64,000 bases of DNA from Euborellia annulipes. Taxonomy: Eukaryota > Arthropoda > Insecta > Dermaptera > Anisolabididae. A program made the position numbers and the translations under genes. Numbering within the stretch: the stretch's first letter is position 1; every line of letters begins with the position of its first letter. Of this stretch, positions 10,601 through 21,972 are shown piece by piece. Under the pieces are notes generated by a model, which did no database searches, was not told the origin of the DNA, and saw nothing but the letters and a program-made list of their open reading frames with translations. The stretch spans positions 16,492-80,491 of the forward strand of contig JAKCPI010014133.1 of the NCBI GenBank assembly GCA_023213315.1. The letters run 5' to 3'.

Positions 10601-11511
10601 TAAAATATTATTATTAAAATTCTCCTAATAATAATATTTCAAATCACAAAAGCTTTAATAAACAAATTCGGAATAACATAAATCACCAAAATTACACTAT
10701 TATTTTATTTTTTGAATATTTCAGTCTATATAATTTTTGCATAAATACAATAATATATCATCGATATAGACATATATGTGAAAAAAAAAATTGTGAGTTG
10801 AATTTCAATAAGAAACCCTTCGATAAGATTAATGAATACCAAATTATTATTTTTTTTTGTTTCCAAATATCCATCTCAGCTTTATTATTATTTATTCGTG
10901 TAGCAGCCAGCAGCCATACAAAACAAACACTCTTAATTGTAATTAATTTGAAATGGAACTTGTATAATAAATAGCCTTTAGGGGGGGGGGGGAAGGCAAG
11001 TGAGTGCATTGCTAAAGGGTTTTGACGATGAATAGCAAACGATGACTTTGTGTATGCTCAGGACAGGTCAAAAGGGCTGCTCAACCGAAGTCAAGATAGC
11101 TACCGTACTGAAACAATGCTCTTGGCTAACTTGACAACGGTTACATAACTTGAATTCTTCGCCATGACAAATTGTTTCCTATCAGGCTTTAAAAAAAAGA
11201 AGACTTTATTTTATTTTTAGACCATTTAATTGTAATATTTTGTATTGGAAATCGGATATTCAACAAATTTTTGTCAAATTTCAAAATTATAGCTTCACCA
11301 TATTGAATCTTTGGTTCGAAATACGAGGTATTTTAAAGTATTTTTGTATGCAGATTTTTTTAAAATCAATTAAATTCGTGAGCATTTTACTCAATAGAAA
11401 GCTTTTTTTTAAATTATGATTAATTAAAAAAATAGTGAAAATTATTATTTTTTTTATATTTATAGACAATGTAAAAATATTTCTAGTAAGATAATCTTTT
11501 TAAATTAAAAA
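10601..11511. other. unassigned AT-rich DNA
   Basis: Mostly AT-rich; a G run at 10981-10992 and a more complex block at about 11020-11180. No gene seen. Confidence 0.4.
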
Positions 11512-12070
11512 TTTAAAAATCTGGTGTGACAGAACCGAAGGGTAAGAGAAAGTTGTGTGCTGTGCTGTGTCGAGATTTATTTAGTTGCTCTTAGCACTTT
11601 AGTTCCAAACTTGACGACGCGATGATTCTTAGATGGCGCTGAACTGCGAATGCTTCCACATTAGTAAAGTGTACTACTTCAAACAATTTCTACGAAAAAT
11701 TTCACTGATATACTTTTTAAAGAGCATCTAAAAAAATAGTTGATTTATGAATTTTAAACAAAATCGTTGCAGCAAATTTTGAGAAAAAGTAAAGTACTAG
11801 TACTTTTTGGCCGATTTTGTTCAAAAGCTTATTTTCACTCCTTGGGAGGGTGCGTAACTTAAATATAAAATTTCAACCTCGTAGCTCTTTTAGATCCTGA
11901 GATTTTTTGTTCACAGGCACACAGAAACACACGCACACCGACAGACAGACTATGTCGCGAAAACCAATTTTTTGGACTCAGGAGACCTCAAAACATGTAT
12001 ATCCATCAAAATTTTTGACATGAATAGAATACTTTCTATATATTTCATATATAGGGTAAGAGAAAGTAAC
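11512..12070 (-). mobile_element. H family, C variant
   Basis: Half hairpin at the left (AAATCTGGTGTGACAGAACCG), then a variant body (AACTTGACGACGCGATGATT, TTTCACTGATATACTTTTTA) and the standard end GGTAAGAGAAAGTAAC. Second C copy at 45389-45900. Confidence 0.65.
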
Positions 12071-12165
12071 AATCGTTAAAATCCAACCTATTATAATTAA
12101 ATAAATTGGTGAAAAAAGAAAAAAAATATATATTTCTTATTTATTTAAAAATTAAAGTCCAAATA

Positions 12166-12437
12166 GTTCAGCATTCTTGCAAAAGATGGCAGGCTAGTCT
12201 AACAGCCGGCATTAACAGATCACTTATTAGCCTATGTTTGTTCTAAATGATATATAATATTTATAAACTATTCATTATTAAAAGATCAACGAAAATCAAA
12301 CAAATACATGAGATTAGGTAAATATAGTCCTACCATCCTGCCATCTGTTGGCACATTTTCGTGAGAGTTGTCTTCTGAAGACCATTAACGCCATCTCTCG
12401 GCAAAAACATGAGAATATCTTTACCTCCTGAAGGCTC
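12166..12437 (+). mobile_element. TTAA-MITE, divergent 3' part
   Basis: Shares AGTTCAGCATTCTTGCAA, GATGGCAGGCTAGTCTAACA and AAAAGATCAACGAAAATCAA with the TTAA-MITE copies and ends GGCTC just before TTAA (12438-12441). The 5' half is missing. Confidence 0.55.
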
Positions 12438-12441
12438 TTAA

Positions 12442-12863
12442 GGAGACTGAAAATAGAATTTTATCTTTTTCAGATCAACAATCATCAAAAGGATGGCACG
12501 TGTGAACGAAGGACCGAAATGACGTGAGTCCGCCGCTCCATAAGTCTAAAGGTAATACAATAATACAATTCAAAATTAACTCGTTTTTCACTCCCACCAT
12601 CCCTAATTCGTATAATAATATAAAGAGTTATTTTTGAAGGGTGGCATCGCCATATTAAATTCGGGAGGGGGGTTTGAAAAGGGAACCAGTTAGTAGAGGG
12701 CCTAAACCACAAAGTGGTTCGCTTTAAAAAGAAATTTCTTTTTTTTTTTGTTAGTTGTTATAAAAAATCTCCATGTATAGGTAGGGACAAATAGAAGTGG
12801 CCTCTAAATTTGTACCTCATTTAACCCAGATATTTTAAGAGGCGGTTTATATGTGGATTATTT
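12442..12863. other. unassigned DNA
   Basis: No supported feature. Confidence 0.4.
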
Positions 12864-13110
12864 GGACCCTGTTATGCAATGGTGTGTCAAAGACCAAACA
12901 TCGAACTTTGGAAAATTAACATTAAAAGTTTTTGTTTTGATTAAATGATATATAATTTTTTTTGTCAATTGTGCAAGTAAAATTAATTTTAAATTTTTTA
13001 GGTCATATTTCATTAAAAAATACTATTAATTATAGCATTTGAAACAATATTCCGTGCTTAACTCAATTTTGAATTTTTTGGTCTTGACACACCATTGCAT
13101 AACAGGGTCC
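12864..13110. mobile_element. TIR element, GGACCCTGTTATGC family, copy 1
   Basis: 247-bp element with about 35-bp inverted ends (GGACCCTGTTATGCAATGG / CCATTGCATAACAGGGTCC). Copies at 17724-18012 and 51679-51913. Non-coding; superfamily unclear. Confidence 0.75.
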
Positions 13111-13322
13111 ATTTATGTGTAAAAGAATGGACTCGAACTTTCATTTAAATTGATTCAGTCCTTTATGTCCACAAAAAAATTTCGTTCAACGATAATTTTT
13201 CAAAGTAGCTATACTATTGTATTGTTATTTTGTTGTTTATTGTTATGATGTTATTTTGATATTGATTTAAAAGTGACTTCGTGTCTAGCCGGGGCACTTT
13301 TCCCTTGGACCCCCCCCCTCAG

Positions 13323-13568
13323 ATTTTTTTTATAAAAAAACATTTACCTCTTTTCTCATTCACACAGTCTTTTCGGCAACTTAGGCCATTTAAGTCTTTT
13401 AACGATACTCGTATGTTTAAAAATATCTATTGGGGAGTCCAGGCATTTCTATTTAAGCCATTTGGTATCCAAATGCCTTAATTAAAATCATCGGACTGCC
13501 TGGGGACCGAACCCGCGACTTTTGGTATACGAGGTTAGCACGCTAACCTCTACACCAAGCCCCGAGGG
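13323..13568 (-). mobile_element. SINE-1 copy
   Basis: Full SINE-1 on the - strand, with head GGGGCTTGGTGTAGAGGTTAG on that strand. Confidence 0.8.
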
Positions 13569-13581
13569 TCCAGCTTAATTA

Positions 13582-14271
13582 TGAAAAAAATCTGGTGTGA
13601 CTGGCGCACAGCCCACAACTTTCTCTTACCTTCGGTAATCGAAAGTTGTGTCCTGTCTTGTCTCAGCAGATTTTTTGTGTCGACATGTATTTAGTTTCCG
13701 ACAGTACGGTACATTCGATTTTCAAGATGTAAAATTTATAAGTATGGCAAAATATTTATATTTTGTTACCATAGCAACCATAGGAGAAATTCCTATCTTT
13801 CCTATGAAGAACAAGAGTAAAGTGGTCTTCAGAAGATTTCAATCACAAAATGAGAATATACATTTTATAGAGAATCTAAAAAATAATTGATTTTTGAATT
13901 TTAAAAAAATCGTTGGAGCAAATTTTGAGAAAATCGAAAAAAACTGAAAAAGTACATCAGGAAAGTACTAGTACTCTTTGGCCGATTTCGATTAAAAGCT
14001 TATTTTCCGGTCCCAGGGGGTGTTTAACTTAATTATAAAATTTCAACCTCCTAGCTCAATTCCTTCATGCTTAAAATTGAACACCCACCCACCCACCCAC
14101 ACACACACACACACACACAGACAGACCATGTCGCGAAAACCACTTTTTTGGATTCAGGGGACCTCAAAACGTGAAGATCCATCAAAATCTCGACATCGAA
14201 TTTTTGACATGAATCCAATACTTTCTCTCTATATATATATTACATATATACATAGGTAAGAGAAAGTAAAA
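13582..14271 (-). mobile_element. H family, full-length copy
   Basis: Terminal hairpin at 13587-13672, full body, short AC tract, subterminal stem, and GGTAAGAGAAAGTAAAAA end. Confidence 0.8.
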
Positions 14272-14454
14272 ATTATTGCAATATTCCAATCCAGTGCTTA
14301 CTTGAAGATTTGTTTACATTCATAGAATACATAAATGCAAAGAATACATAAATATTTCTCTATGCATTTCCTATGGGAGAAATCGTGAATTTAAAAATTA
14401 TTAACTCAAAAAGTTATAGGAATTTCAGGATGAAAATAATTTTCTTGTAAACCC
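14272..14454 (-). mobile_element. Helitron-like internal fragment
   Basis: Reverse complement of the 22650-22850 part of the second Helitron (TTTACATTCATAGAATACAT, CATTTCCTATGGGAGAAATC). Confidence 0.5.
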
Positions 14455-14565
14455 TTCATGCTTAAATTGAACACAGACACACACACATACAGACAGACTA
14501 TATCGGAAAAGCACTTTTTTCGGACTCAGGCGACCTCAAAACGTGTAGTATATCCATCAAAATTA
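14455..14565 (-). mobile_element. H family fragment
   Basis: H body around the CAGACAGACTATATCGG and CCTCAAAACGTGTA blocks only. Confidence 0.55.
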
Positions 14566-14827
14566 ATTATTAGAGAGACGGGGATGGGACTCGGATTGGA
14601 CAGACAGACGAACAATCCGCCACTGTATATATGGATGATTTTTTTTTTTTAAGATAACAGTGTGTTATTTTTTAATAAGCCAGATATATATTATTATTAT
14701 TAATTGTTTCCAATGGGTTGACTGAAAAATTACGCCACTTGATTAAGAAAGGGCGAGGGTCCGCCGGAGGTGGGCTTGAGCCAGCTTGAGGGAGGTCCAG
14801 AGAAGGCGAATCCCGCCGAGCAGCTAG
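14566..14827. mobile_element. Helitron-like fragments, CTAG end at 14824-14827
   Basis: Left part resembles a reversed Helitron 5' end (near 18742 as well); right part is a GC-rich 3' end (GGGTCCGCCGGAGGTGGGC) ending CTAG before T. A mosaic of at least two pieces. Confidence 0.4.
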
Positions 14828-15741
14828 TAAAATAAAATTCGTCCTTCAAACTGCACTCTAATTTAATTTTCACATCAACTTGCATCCTTGCTTAGATAAT
14901 AAGCAGGTCCTAATAATAAACTTCAATTAATTTTAATTTCCTTACCATTAATATTTATACTCTTTTCAAACATTTTTTTTTTTTTTTTTGCGCCTATTTA
15001 CATATCTGTAAAAATAATCTTGATTACATTTCTTTCTTTAATTAGCTATTCTCCTTTAATTGCCAATTAATAATTATTATTGTTACGCCACTGTTTTGTG
15101 TGTGTGTGTGTGGCACGGCCTCCTCAAGTCATTCTTTAACAAAGATATGATGAATTCACTAATTAGTGATAGTGCAATATGAAGAGAGTAAAAATTGTCT
15201 CGCTTGCTGAATACAATACTGGTACAACTCAAAAAAAAAAATAAAGGGTCGGACTAAGCCGAGCGCACAACTTTGCCCACCCTTTATTCAAAGAAATAAC
15301 GCAACGCGTTTGTTTATTTGTTTTGATTTTGCTCTGTTGCTATGCACAATTTTCGAATTTAAATGATTTTTTAACAAATTTATGACAAATTAGGTATTAA
15401 TATTATATATCATTTTACTCGGGAGAAAGTCTAGTTTCTGAATATATAAAAAAATATTTCATATATAGGCTAAGAGAAAGTAAAAATTCTCCAGTACCAA
15501 ATCTTCACTGGGCTAAATTTTCAGAAGAGCCGATTTAGTAAAAAAGTTCAAAAAATCGATTTTTTTTTATATTACTGATTCCGATTCTCTAGTTCTACAT
15601 CTACCTGATGAAATAAATATTCGATTAATCAGAATCGATGAATTTTATATACAAAAGCAAGGCAAAGGCGAGATATGAGAAAAGGGACCAAACAAACTTT
15701 AAACTCATTTTTCTCTAAACTAGGGTTTTATAGCCATAATG
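14828..15741. other. unassigned AT-rich DNA
   Basis: T runs, a short TG tract at about 15098-15112, and a lone H terminus (GGCTAAGAGAAAGTAAAAATT) at about 15468-15488. No gene. Confidence 0.4.
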
Positions 15742-15893
15742 TTAAAAATCTGGTGTGACTGACGCACAGCCCACAACTTTATCTTACCCTTCACCGTGCT
15801 GGTCACACTAGATTTTTTGTGTCGAGATTATTTAGTTTTCCATAGCACCTTATTTTCAAACTGTTTCATATATAGAATAAGAGAAAGTAAAAG
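15742..15893 (-). mobile_element. H family deletion derivative (~150 bp)
   Basis: Shortened hairpin, the B-type junction TTTTTTGTGTCGAGATTATT, then directly the AAGAGAAAGTAAA end: most of the body is gone. Confidence 0.65.
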
Positions 15894-15907
15894 AAAATTG
15901 AAAAAAG

Positions 15908-15990
15908 TCGGTCATAAAAGCAAGTGCGGATACAAGGGGGGGGGGGGTAAATGGGGTAATTACACCAGAAACACCTTGGGATCCGCTCTT
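15908..15990. mobile_element. hAT-like Q family remnant
   Basis: CAAGTGCGGATACAAGG at the left, GGGATCCGCTCTTG at the right, with a G run and GGTAATTACACC between: same ends as the Q elements at 16205 and 50.7-51.3 kb. Confidence 0.5.
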
Positions 15991-16151
15991 GCATAAAAGT
16001 TGCTTTTTGCAAAAAATCGCCAAAAAAGTCGCAAATGTCGTTTTTGAAAATCTCAAAAATTGTTTCTTTTTGTATGATCATCTGGAGAAAATCAGGAAAA
16101 GTCTCAAAATTGATAAAAGTCGAAAGACCCACAAGATGTGGCTCCCTGAGC

Positions 16152-16650
16152 AAGTATTTTTTTTTTTTTAAACACTCCCACTGTTTTCTCACTCACACTC
16201 ACATCAAGGACGGTTAGAGGGAGGGGAGGGGGGGTAAAAGAGTAATTACCCCCCCCCCCCCCCCCGAGATTAAAAAAATACTTTTACTTAAAAATTAGAT
16301 TTGTATTTACATTCTGGCAAACAAGTACAGAATGAGCCTTTAAATTACCGAAATTAAAAAAAGATTGTGTGCTGTGCGACCAGTCACACCAGATTACCCC
16401 CCCCCCCGAGAAACACCTCTGGATCCGCCCTTGACTCCACATTCACACAGTCTTTTCGGCAACTTGACCATATAAGACTTTAAACGATATTCGTTATTTG
16501 TAAATATATCTATTGGGGGTCCAGGCATTGTTATTTAAGCCATTTGGTATCCAATTGGCTTAAATAAAATCATCGGACTGCCTGGGGTCCGAACCCGCGA
16601 CGTTCAGTACAGAAGGTAGGGAAGCTACCAACTACGCCAAGCCAGAGGGC
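16152..16650 (-). mobile_element. SINE-1 copy interrupted by Q element
   Basis: Tail (A run, TGTGAGTG repeats) at 16152-16204 and the rest of the SINE at 16434-16650 on the - strand, split by the hAT-like Q insertion. Its head touches the head of the next copy. Confidence 0.7.
16205..16433. mobile_element. hAT-like Q element inside SINE-1
   Basis: Ends CAAGGACGG... and ...GGATCCGCCCTTG; interior has poly-C and a piece of the H hairpin (GTGCGACCAGTCACACCAGA). Flanks ACTCACAT / ACTCCACA look like a decayed 8-bp duplication. Confidence 0.55.
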
Positions 16651-16651
16651 A

Positions 16652-17181
16652 GCCTACGGGTTCGGTCTAGTTGGTAGTGTGCCTACCTTCTATACCAAAC
16701 GTCGCGGGTTCGGATCCCAGGCAGTCCGATGATTTTATTTAAGCTATTTGGATACCAAATGGCTTAAATAACAATGCCTGGACCCCCAATATGTATAATT
16801 AAGCAATAACGAGTATCGTTTATATCAGTGGTTTCCAAACTATTTGTTACAACGCCCTCCCTTAAAAATATTTAATCATTTGACGCCTCCCCTCCCCTAC
16901 CATTCCCATTTTGTAAAATAATACAAAAACAAACATTTTTTTATGCTAAAAAATATAAATTTATATTAAGGTGAAGTCAAAAAAAAATTCCAAGACATAG
17001 TCAACCAAAATTATTTCTATTAATTTTAATTTTCATTCAAAATTTCATTTATTCGCCCTAGGGAGGCGCGCCTCACAGTTTGGAAAAAGCTGCTTTAAAG
17101 TCTTAAATGGCCAAGTTGCCGAAAAGACTATATGTATATGAGTGTGAATGGAAAAAAAAGTGTGAGTGTTTAAAAAAAAAA
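16652..17181 (+). mobile_element. SINE-1 copy interrupted by hAT-like MITE
   Basis: Head at 16652-16735 and tail ending in an A run at 17181, head-to-head with the previous SINE. Split by the element at 16826-17092. Confidence 0.75.
16826..17092. mobile_element. hAT-like MITE (CAGTGGTTTCCAAACT)
   Basis: Ends CAGTGGTTTCCAAACT and AGTTTGGAAAAAGCTG are imperfect inverted repeats of the well-known hAT type. Flanks GTTTATAT / CTTTAAAG are only 5 of 8 alike, so the duplication has decayed or is absent. Confidence 0.65.
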
Positions 17182-17723
17182 GTATTGATTATCGATTAAT
17201 TAAAAAAAAAAAAATTGTTTGCTTTATATATGATATTGGAAAAATTAAAAATAAAAATTTTATTAACAAGTAAAAAAATTTTAATCAAGATTTGATGACG
17301 TAATAGGGTGTGTGCCGTTTAATTTTTCCTAATTATTTTTACCACGTAAATTTTCAAAAGGGACAAGTTTACATTCATTGAAATTTATTACTCCTTTCAT
17401 TTATAACGTACATACATATTCAAATTTTATACTCTGCTCGATATTTCTATTTAAACAAAATTTAATCAAAGTTAGAGTTCAAATAACAAATAATCCACCC
17501 CCCCCCCCACCCCGGGCCTTCTAGGGTGGCAGGCACCAGCATCGATTAAATGTTAATAGAATAATGATATCCATAAATAGAAATTTTGTCGTCGTCTGTT
17601 TGGAATGGAATATCAACTTCCCCCTCCCCTCCCCCTCCCCCCTCTCTCGCTCTCTCTGTTTATACGTAGATCATTTTAGTTTAATCAATATAAGGATATT
17701 AATTTCAAAATCTTCTTCTATAA
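17182..17723. other. unassigned DNA with C/CT-rich runs
   Basis: C run at about 17499 and CCCTCCCC/CTCT tracts at 17620-17660. No gene. Confidence 0.4.
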
Positions 17724-18012
17724 GGGCCCTGTTACGCATTAGTGTGTCAAGCGCCAGGTACCGAGATTTGAGAAAATTAACATTAAAGTTTTTCTGATTT
17801 AAATTGTTTTGATTAGATTATATATCATTTTTTTTTTGTCAATTGTGCAAGTAAATACTGTAATTATAGCAGATGTTCTATCTCTAAAAATACGACTAAT
17901 TTAGAGAATAAACAATAAAATATAAAAAATTATTATTGCAAAATTCTCAAAGTCCAATTATATTTGCAAAAATGCTTCAAAGTCTCTTGACACATGATTG
18001 CAAATTAATCTA
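17724..18012. mobile_element. TIR element, GGACCCTGTTATGC family, decayed
   Basis: Left end GGGCCCTGTTACGCATTAGTG and shared interior TTGTCAATTGTGCAAGTAAA; right end only weakly recognisable (CTTGACACATGATTGC). Confidence 0.5.
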
Positions 18013-18096
18013 TGCACTATTTATATTAATAAAATAATTTTAGATTTATAATTCAAAAATTAAAACGGAGTTATTGTTAAAGTTCTTTGATTGTTA

Positions 18097-18230
18097 TATT
18101 TAAGCCATTTGGTTACCAATTGACTTAAATGCCCGGGGGGGGGGGGGAAGAATGCCTAAGTTGCCGAAAAGACTGTGTGAATGGGTGTGAGTGTGTATGG
18201 AAAAAAGTGTGAGTGTTAAAAAAAAAACAT
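18097..18230 (+). mobile_element. SINE-1 fragment, head missing
   Basis: TTTAAGCCATTTGG core, a G run, then the GTTGCCGAAAAGACTGTGTG tail and an A run. Confidence 0.6.
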
Positions 18231-18289
18231 CATTCACACATCAGTCATAGACGAAAGAAGCTGCATAGTCAACTTAAGAAAAAAAAAAC

Positions 18290-18662
18290 TTGAATTCTAA
18301 TTATATATCGGCGGAAACTTAAAATATGTCGACTAAGGGTCCGACCGAAACAAGATTTTCAGCCGAAACCGAATTTCGGCCTCAATCTTAGTTTCGGCCG
18401 AAACCGTAAACGAAACCGAAACTTGTATTTCCTAAGGGCTTTCCACCGGGCGGAAAAATTTTTTCTCCCTCAGGTGCAAATCATTTGACCTTTTTTTTTA
18501 TTTTACATGCGAATCTCATCCCATTTTTTCAGACTCAGGTTTCGGCCGGCCGAAAGTTTTGGTTGGACGATGAAGACGTAACCGAAACCGAATATTCGGT
18601 CGGTTCCTAATGTCGACACAAAAAACCTGGTGTGATGGTCGCACAGCACACTAGATTTTTTT
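18290..18662 (+). mobile_element. H family fragment split by hAT-like MITE
   Basis: Left part GCGGAAACTTAAAATATGTC, right part ACACAAAAAACCTGGTGTGA with a shortened hairpin. Confidence 0.55.
18334..18609. mobile_element. hAT-like MITE (TAAGGGTCCGACCG), 8-bp TSD
   Basis: Ends TAAGGGTCCGACCGAA and TTCGGTCGGTTCCTA are inverted; exact 8-bp duplication ATGTCGAC at 18326-18333 and 18610-18617. Interior is full of CGAAACCGAAA-type motifs on both strands. Confidence 0.8.
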
Positions 18663-18741
18663 TCCTTAGAGAGAGTGGGAATGCCGTTCGGATAGGATAG
18701 AGACAGGCAGACAGACACTCAGCCCTTGTATATATAGATTT
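18663..18741 (-). mobile_element. Helitron-like 5' end fragment
   Basis: On the - strand it starts TCTATATATACAAGGG and continues with CTGTCTG repeats, like the 5' end of the copy at 22552. Confidence 0.45.
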
Positions 18742-18774
18742 TTTTTTCAGAAATAAGAAGGTTGAAGTTTTTAA

Positions 18775-18857
18775 TAAGCCAAATATGCATTTTTATTACT
18801 AATTGCGGCACTCGATTAAGAAGGATCCGCAGGCGGGCCCGAGCCAGCTAGAGGGAT
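18775..18857 (+). mobile_element. Helitron-like 3' end fragment
   Basis: GC-rich GGATCCGCAGGCGGGCCC hairpin-like sequence, then GAGCCAGCTAG: an 11-base tail after the stem ending CTAG. Confidence 0.45.
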
Positions 18858-19211
18858 TGTCGTAGACCCCTTGTAGAGTTAAGGGCAGGGGGGTTGAAGA
18901 CCTCAGACGTCTCTGGTAGCCTTCATTATACCCTACGTATTTTTATCTTTCGTTTGTAATTTTGTGGTTGTTCATCTGTAAATATCTCACCATCTTGTCA
19001 AGTGAGTCACTAGCGAATGAATGAGTAGAGAGAGAGAGAGATCTTATCTCGCTAATATTGGATGACGGATGACTTGAGACAAATTCGTAAATGTCCTTCA
19101 GCGCTGTCATTTGTGGACATCGATTTTCCATATAAACTCTGTATGAGTGTTTGTCTGTCATCAAAATTTACTTCCCCTCTGCGTACTGACCTCTTCTTAA
19201 AAGAAAAAAAA

Positions 19212-19452
19212 TACAGGTGTGACTGGTCACACGGCACACAACTTTCTCTTACCTTTGGTAATTGATTTAGTTGTGTTCTGTTCTTTTCACGCCAGATTTT
19301 TCACTTTTTTACATCTTGAATTCTAATATATCGGCGGAAACTAAATATATGCCGACACGAAAAATCTGGTGTGACAAGCACAGAACACATATTTAGATTA
19401 CAGAAGGTAAGAGAAAGTTGTGTGCTGTGCGACAGTCACACCAAATTTTTTG
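19212..19452. mobile_element. two H family hairpins with short body between
   Basis: Hairpins at 19213-19297 and 19366-19448 joined by GCGGAAACTAAATATATGCC body sequence; they look like the ends of two H copies in opposite orientation. Confidence 0.6.
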
Positions 19453-20011
19453 TTAATCAACGTTGTTATTTCATACCTAGAAATTCTATTAAAGGGTTAA
19501 TAAAATTTAAATTACATTTTTTACTTTCTCTATCCTATATTTTTTATTTTTTTATTCAATATCAAAATTCAAAAAATTTGAATATAAAATTTAAAACTGT
19601 TTTAATATTTTATAAATAAAAATATTTCCCTTTCAAAAAGGCGGACAGAGAGAGACTTTATAATAAAAAAAAACATCGTATTTATTTATTAAAAAAAAAA
19701 AAATAAATAAAAATAAAATATTTCACTCTTTATGCTTTATTTTATTTATTCATAGATCCTTTGAAATTTTTTTTATTTTTTTTTTTTAAATTTGCTTATC
19801 AAATTAAAATGTTTGTTTGATCAGTAGAGGAAAAAAATAATAATAATCATATTCTATAGCTTCTAGAGAGCTCTACATAATAGAAATCAATGTAAAACAA
19901 TTGAAAAGATTTATTTATTTTATATCTAAAAAAAAAAAAAAATTTGGACAAAAGTACAACGAATTTTAAAAAAATGTAGAAAATTTAAGGTGTCCTCTTA
20001 CCCTTGTATAT
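19453..20011. other. unassigned, very AT-rich
   Basis: Long A and T runs; a partial H terminus (TTTACTTTCTCTATCC) at about 19519. No gene. Confidence 0.4.
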
Positions 20012-20102
20012 AAAATAAAATTATCAGACTGCCTGGGGTCCGAACCCGCGACTTTTGGTATACGAGTTTAGCACGCTAACCCCTATACCAAGCCCCGAGG
20101 GC
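20012..20102 (-). mobile_element. SINE-1 head fragment
   Basis: Only the tRNA-like head and the GACTGCCTGGGGTCC junction remain. Confidence 0.65.
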
Positions 20103-20560
20103 CTTTTTCCTGTTTAATAAAATATGAATTATCCATCTCATACAAACAAAAACAAAAAAAAAAAAACAAAAACAAATCAATCATTAGAAGCTTTAATTTA
20201 TTTATAAAATGATTAACAAGTTGGATTTGTTGTTGTTTTATAACAGACAAAAACATTTATAAAATCCAATATGTGATAAAGCATTGGAATCCTTTAATCA
20301 GGGGGTGCAACAACAAAAAATAAAAAAGAGACAAATTGACTCAATTATCGAGTTACACAAAAACGATATGTGATGCAATAATCAGTGTAATAATAATTGA
20401 AATGGATTATTACGACGTTCAAATCACATCCGGATATGATTATGTCTTAAAAATTAGGAGGCAACAAACCGCTGATAACGAAATTAGGGGAGGGGATAAA
20501 TAAAGGATTAAACTATGACTTCAGGCATGATAAAATATTTAATTGAAAAAATAATCTTAA
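20103..20560. other. unassigned AT-rich DNA
   Basis: No supported feature; ends with the TTAA target (20557-20560) of the next MITE. Confidence 0.4.
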
Positions 20561-21401
20561 GGAGGTTAAGGAGCGACGACTACTTAAAAAAAACGACTAT
20601 TATAAGTAAAGAATTATATATATCATGTGTTGGTCCATGAGGTAATTATGAAAAACATATAACCAAGTATTTATTAATTTAAATAAGCGAAAAATGTAGG
20701 TACCGCCGGGAGTTGCACCACGGATCTTGTCGATTTACGCTCAACATGCCCTACTGTTGGACCACAGTACGCACTCGCTTATTTAAATTATGATAGATCG
20801 CTGATTTCTATTATAAGGAATTTTTCAATGCGGTTTTTTTTTAAATGAATTAAATTCATAAGAGATTATTGGGACATCGAGCTATAATTTTTTTAATGAC
20901 TTATTAAAAAATTAACGTAATTAATTTTTTTGTTATCAAGCAAATACAAAAAAACAATCTGTCCCAATAATCTTTAATTTTTTTTTTTAAATTTAAAAAT
21001 GAATTTATTGTTATTATTAATCACATATTAATTAAGAAAATTTTAAAATAAGCTTAGATGATTTATTTAAAAATCAACTGTCAAATTAGTTCAGCATTCT
21101 TGCAATAGATGGCAGGCTAGTCTAACAGCCAATCTCCTTTTTGCCTATATCTGGCCTATATTTATATATTTTTATGCTTTTATAAAATATACATAATATA
21201 TAATAACATTTACAAAGTATTTATTGTTAGAAGATCAATGAAAATTAACCAAATGCATTAAATATTAATAGCTACCATTCTGACATCTCTTAGCAAATTT
21301 TTGAATTACTTGATTTTTGGGCATACTTTTTATGACACACTACTATCTCACTACTATCTTAGCGGGAAAGACAAGCGTAACACTTTCGCTCCCGTAGCCC
21401 C
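20561..21401 (+). mobile_element. TTAA-MITE (piggyBac-like), complete, with insertion
   Basis: Starts GGAGGTTAAGGAGCGACG and ends TTTCGCTCCCGTAGCCCC, flanked on both sides by TTAA (20557-20560, 21402-21405), the strict target duplication of piggyBac elements. Length is 841 bp against about 610 for others because of the 201-bp insertion at 20607-20807. No transposase. Confidence 0.8.
20607..20807 (-). mobile_element. tRNA-like short insertion, 10-bp TSD
   Basis: Flanked by exact CTATTATAAG (20597-20606, 20808-20817). On the - strand it holds a tRNA-like unit at about 20698-20775 with end strands GTACTG and CGGTAC fully paired and a box-B-like GGTGCAACTCC. A 15-bp perfect inverted repeat (TAATTTAAATAAGCG) brackets it at 20675-20689 and 20776-20790. 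SINE or small foldback; unclear. Confidence 0.5.
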
Positions 21402-21648
21402 TTAAAGTTGAAAATTCTAAATTTAATTGTGACCTTCATTTTCATTGTGATCTGTGTCCATAACAATTATTTATTAGATATAGATACGAAAAAAATTATT
21501 ACCTCCATTAGACCGTAGGCTCTAGCTTGAACATTTTATTAAATTACTAATTTTAAATTACATATTACATTTCAAGTTTTCTTCTTTATCGATATGAAAA
21601 AAACAAACATGTTTTTCACTTTATAAATAATTGTTATGACATCAGGAT

Positions 21649-21669
21649 CTGAGGATCAGCGCTCGAAAC
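21649..21669 (+). ncRNA. hammerhead-like motif (e), weak
   Basis: CTGAGGA and GAAAC blocks are present but the stem between them is weak. Confidence 0.2.
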
Positions 21670-21699
21670 GTCCACAGCTAAATTTTTACACATTTAAAA

Positions 21700-21972
21700 A
21701 AATGTTTTCCAATTCTTATGAAATTTTGTATTTATTTACGAATCTATATTGTGTATAAAATGTCCAAATATGAGATTAAAATTTTGAAAAATAACCATAG
21801 TTTATTTGAAGCAGTCAACATTTAAAATGCAAGTTTGAAACTAAGGTGCTATCGGAAACTAAATATATCTCGACACAAAAAATCTGGTGTGACCAGCACG
21901 GTGCACAACTTTCTCTTACCGAAGGGTAAGAGAAAGTTGTGTGCTGTGCGTCAGTCACACCAGATTTTTTTT
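21700..21972 (+). mobile_element. H family, B variant
   Basis: Reverse of 7256-7600: B body first, then the hairpin at 21881-21967. Confidence 0.7.

Noticed and set aside
15866..16217. Overlapping small frames on both strands
   Set aside because: Low-complexity, overlap hAT-like remnants and SINE tails; no conserved features.
21649..21669. Hammerhead-like motif (e) as solid evidence
   Set aside because: Blocks present but no convincing stem between them; kept only as a weak feature.
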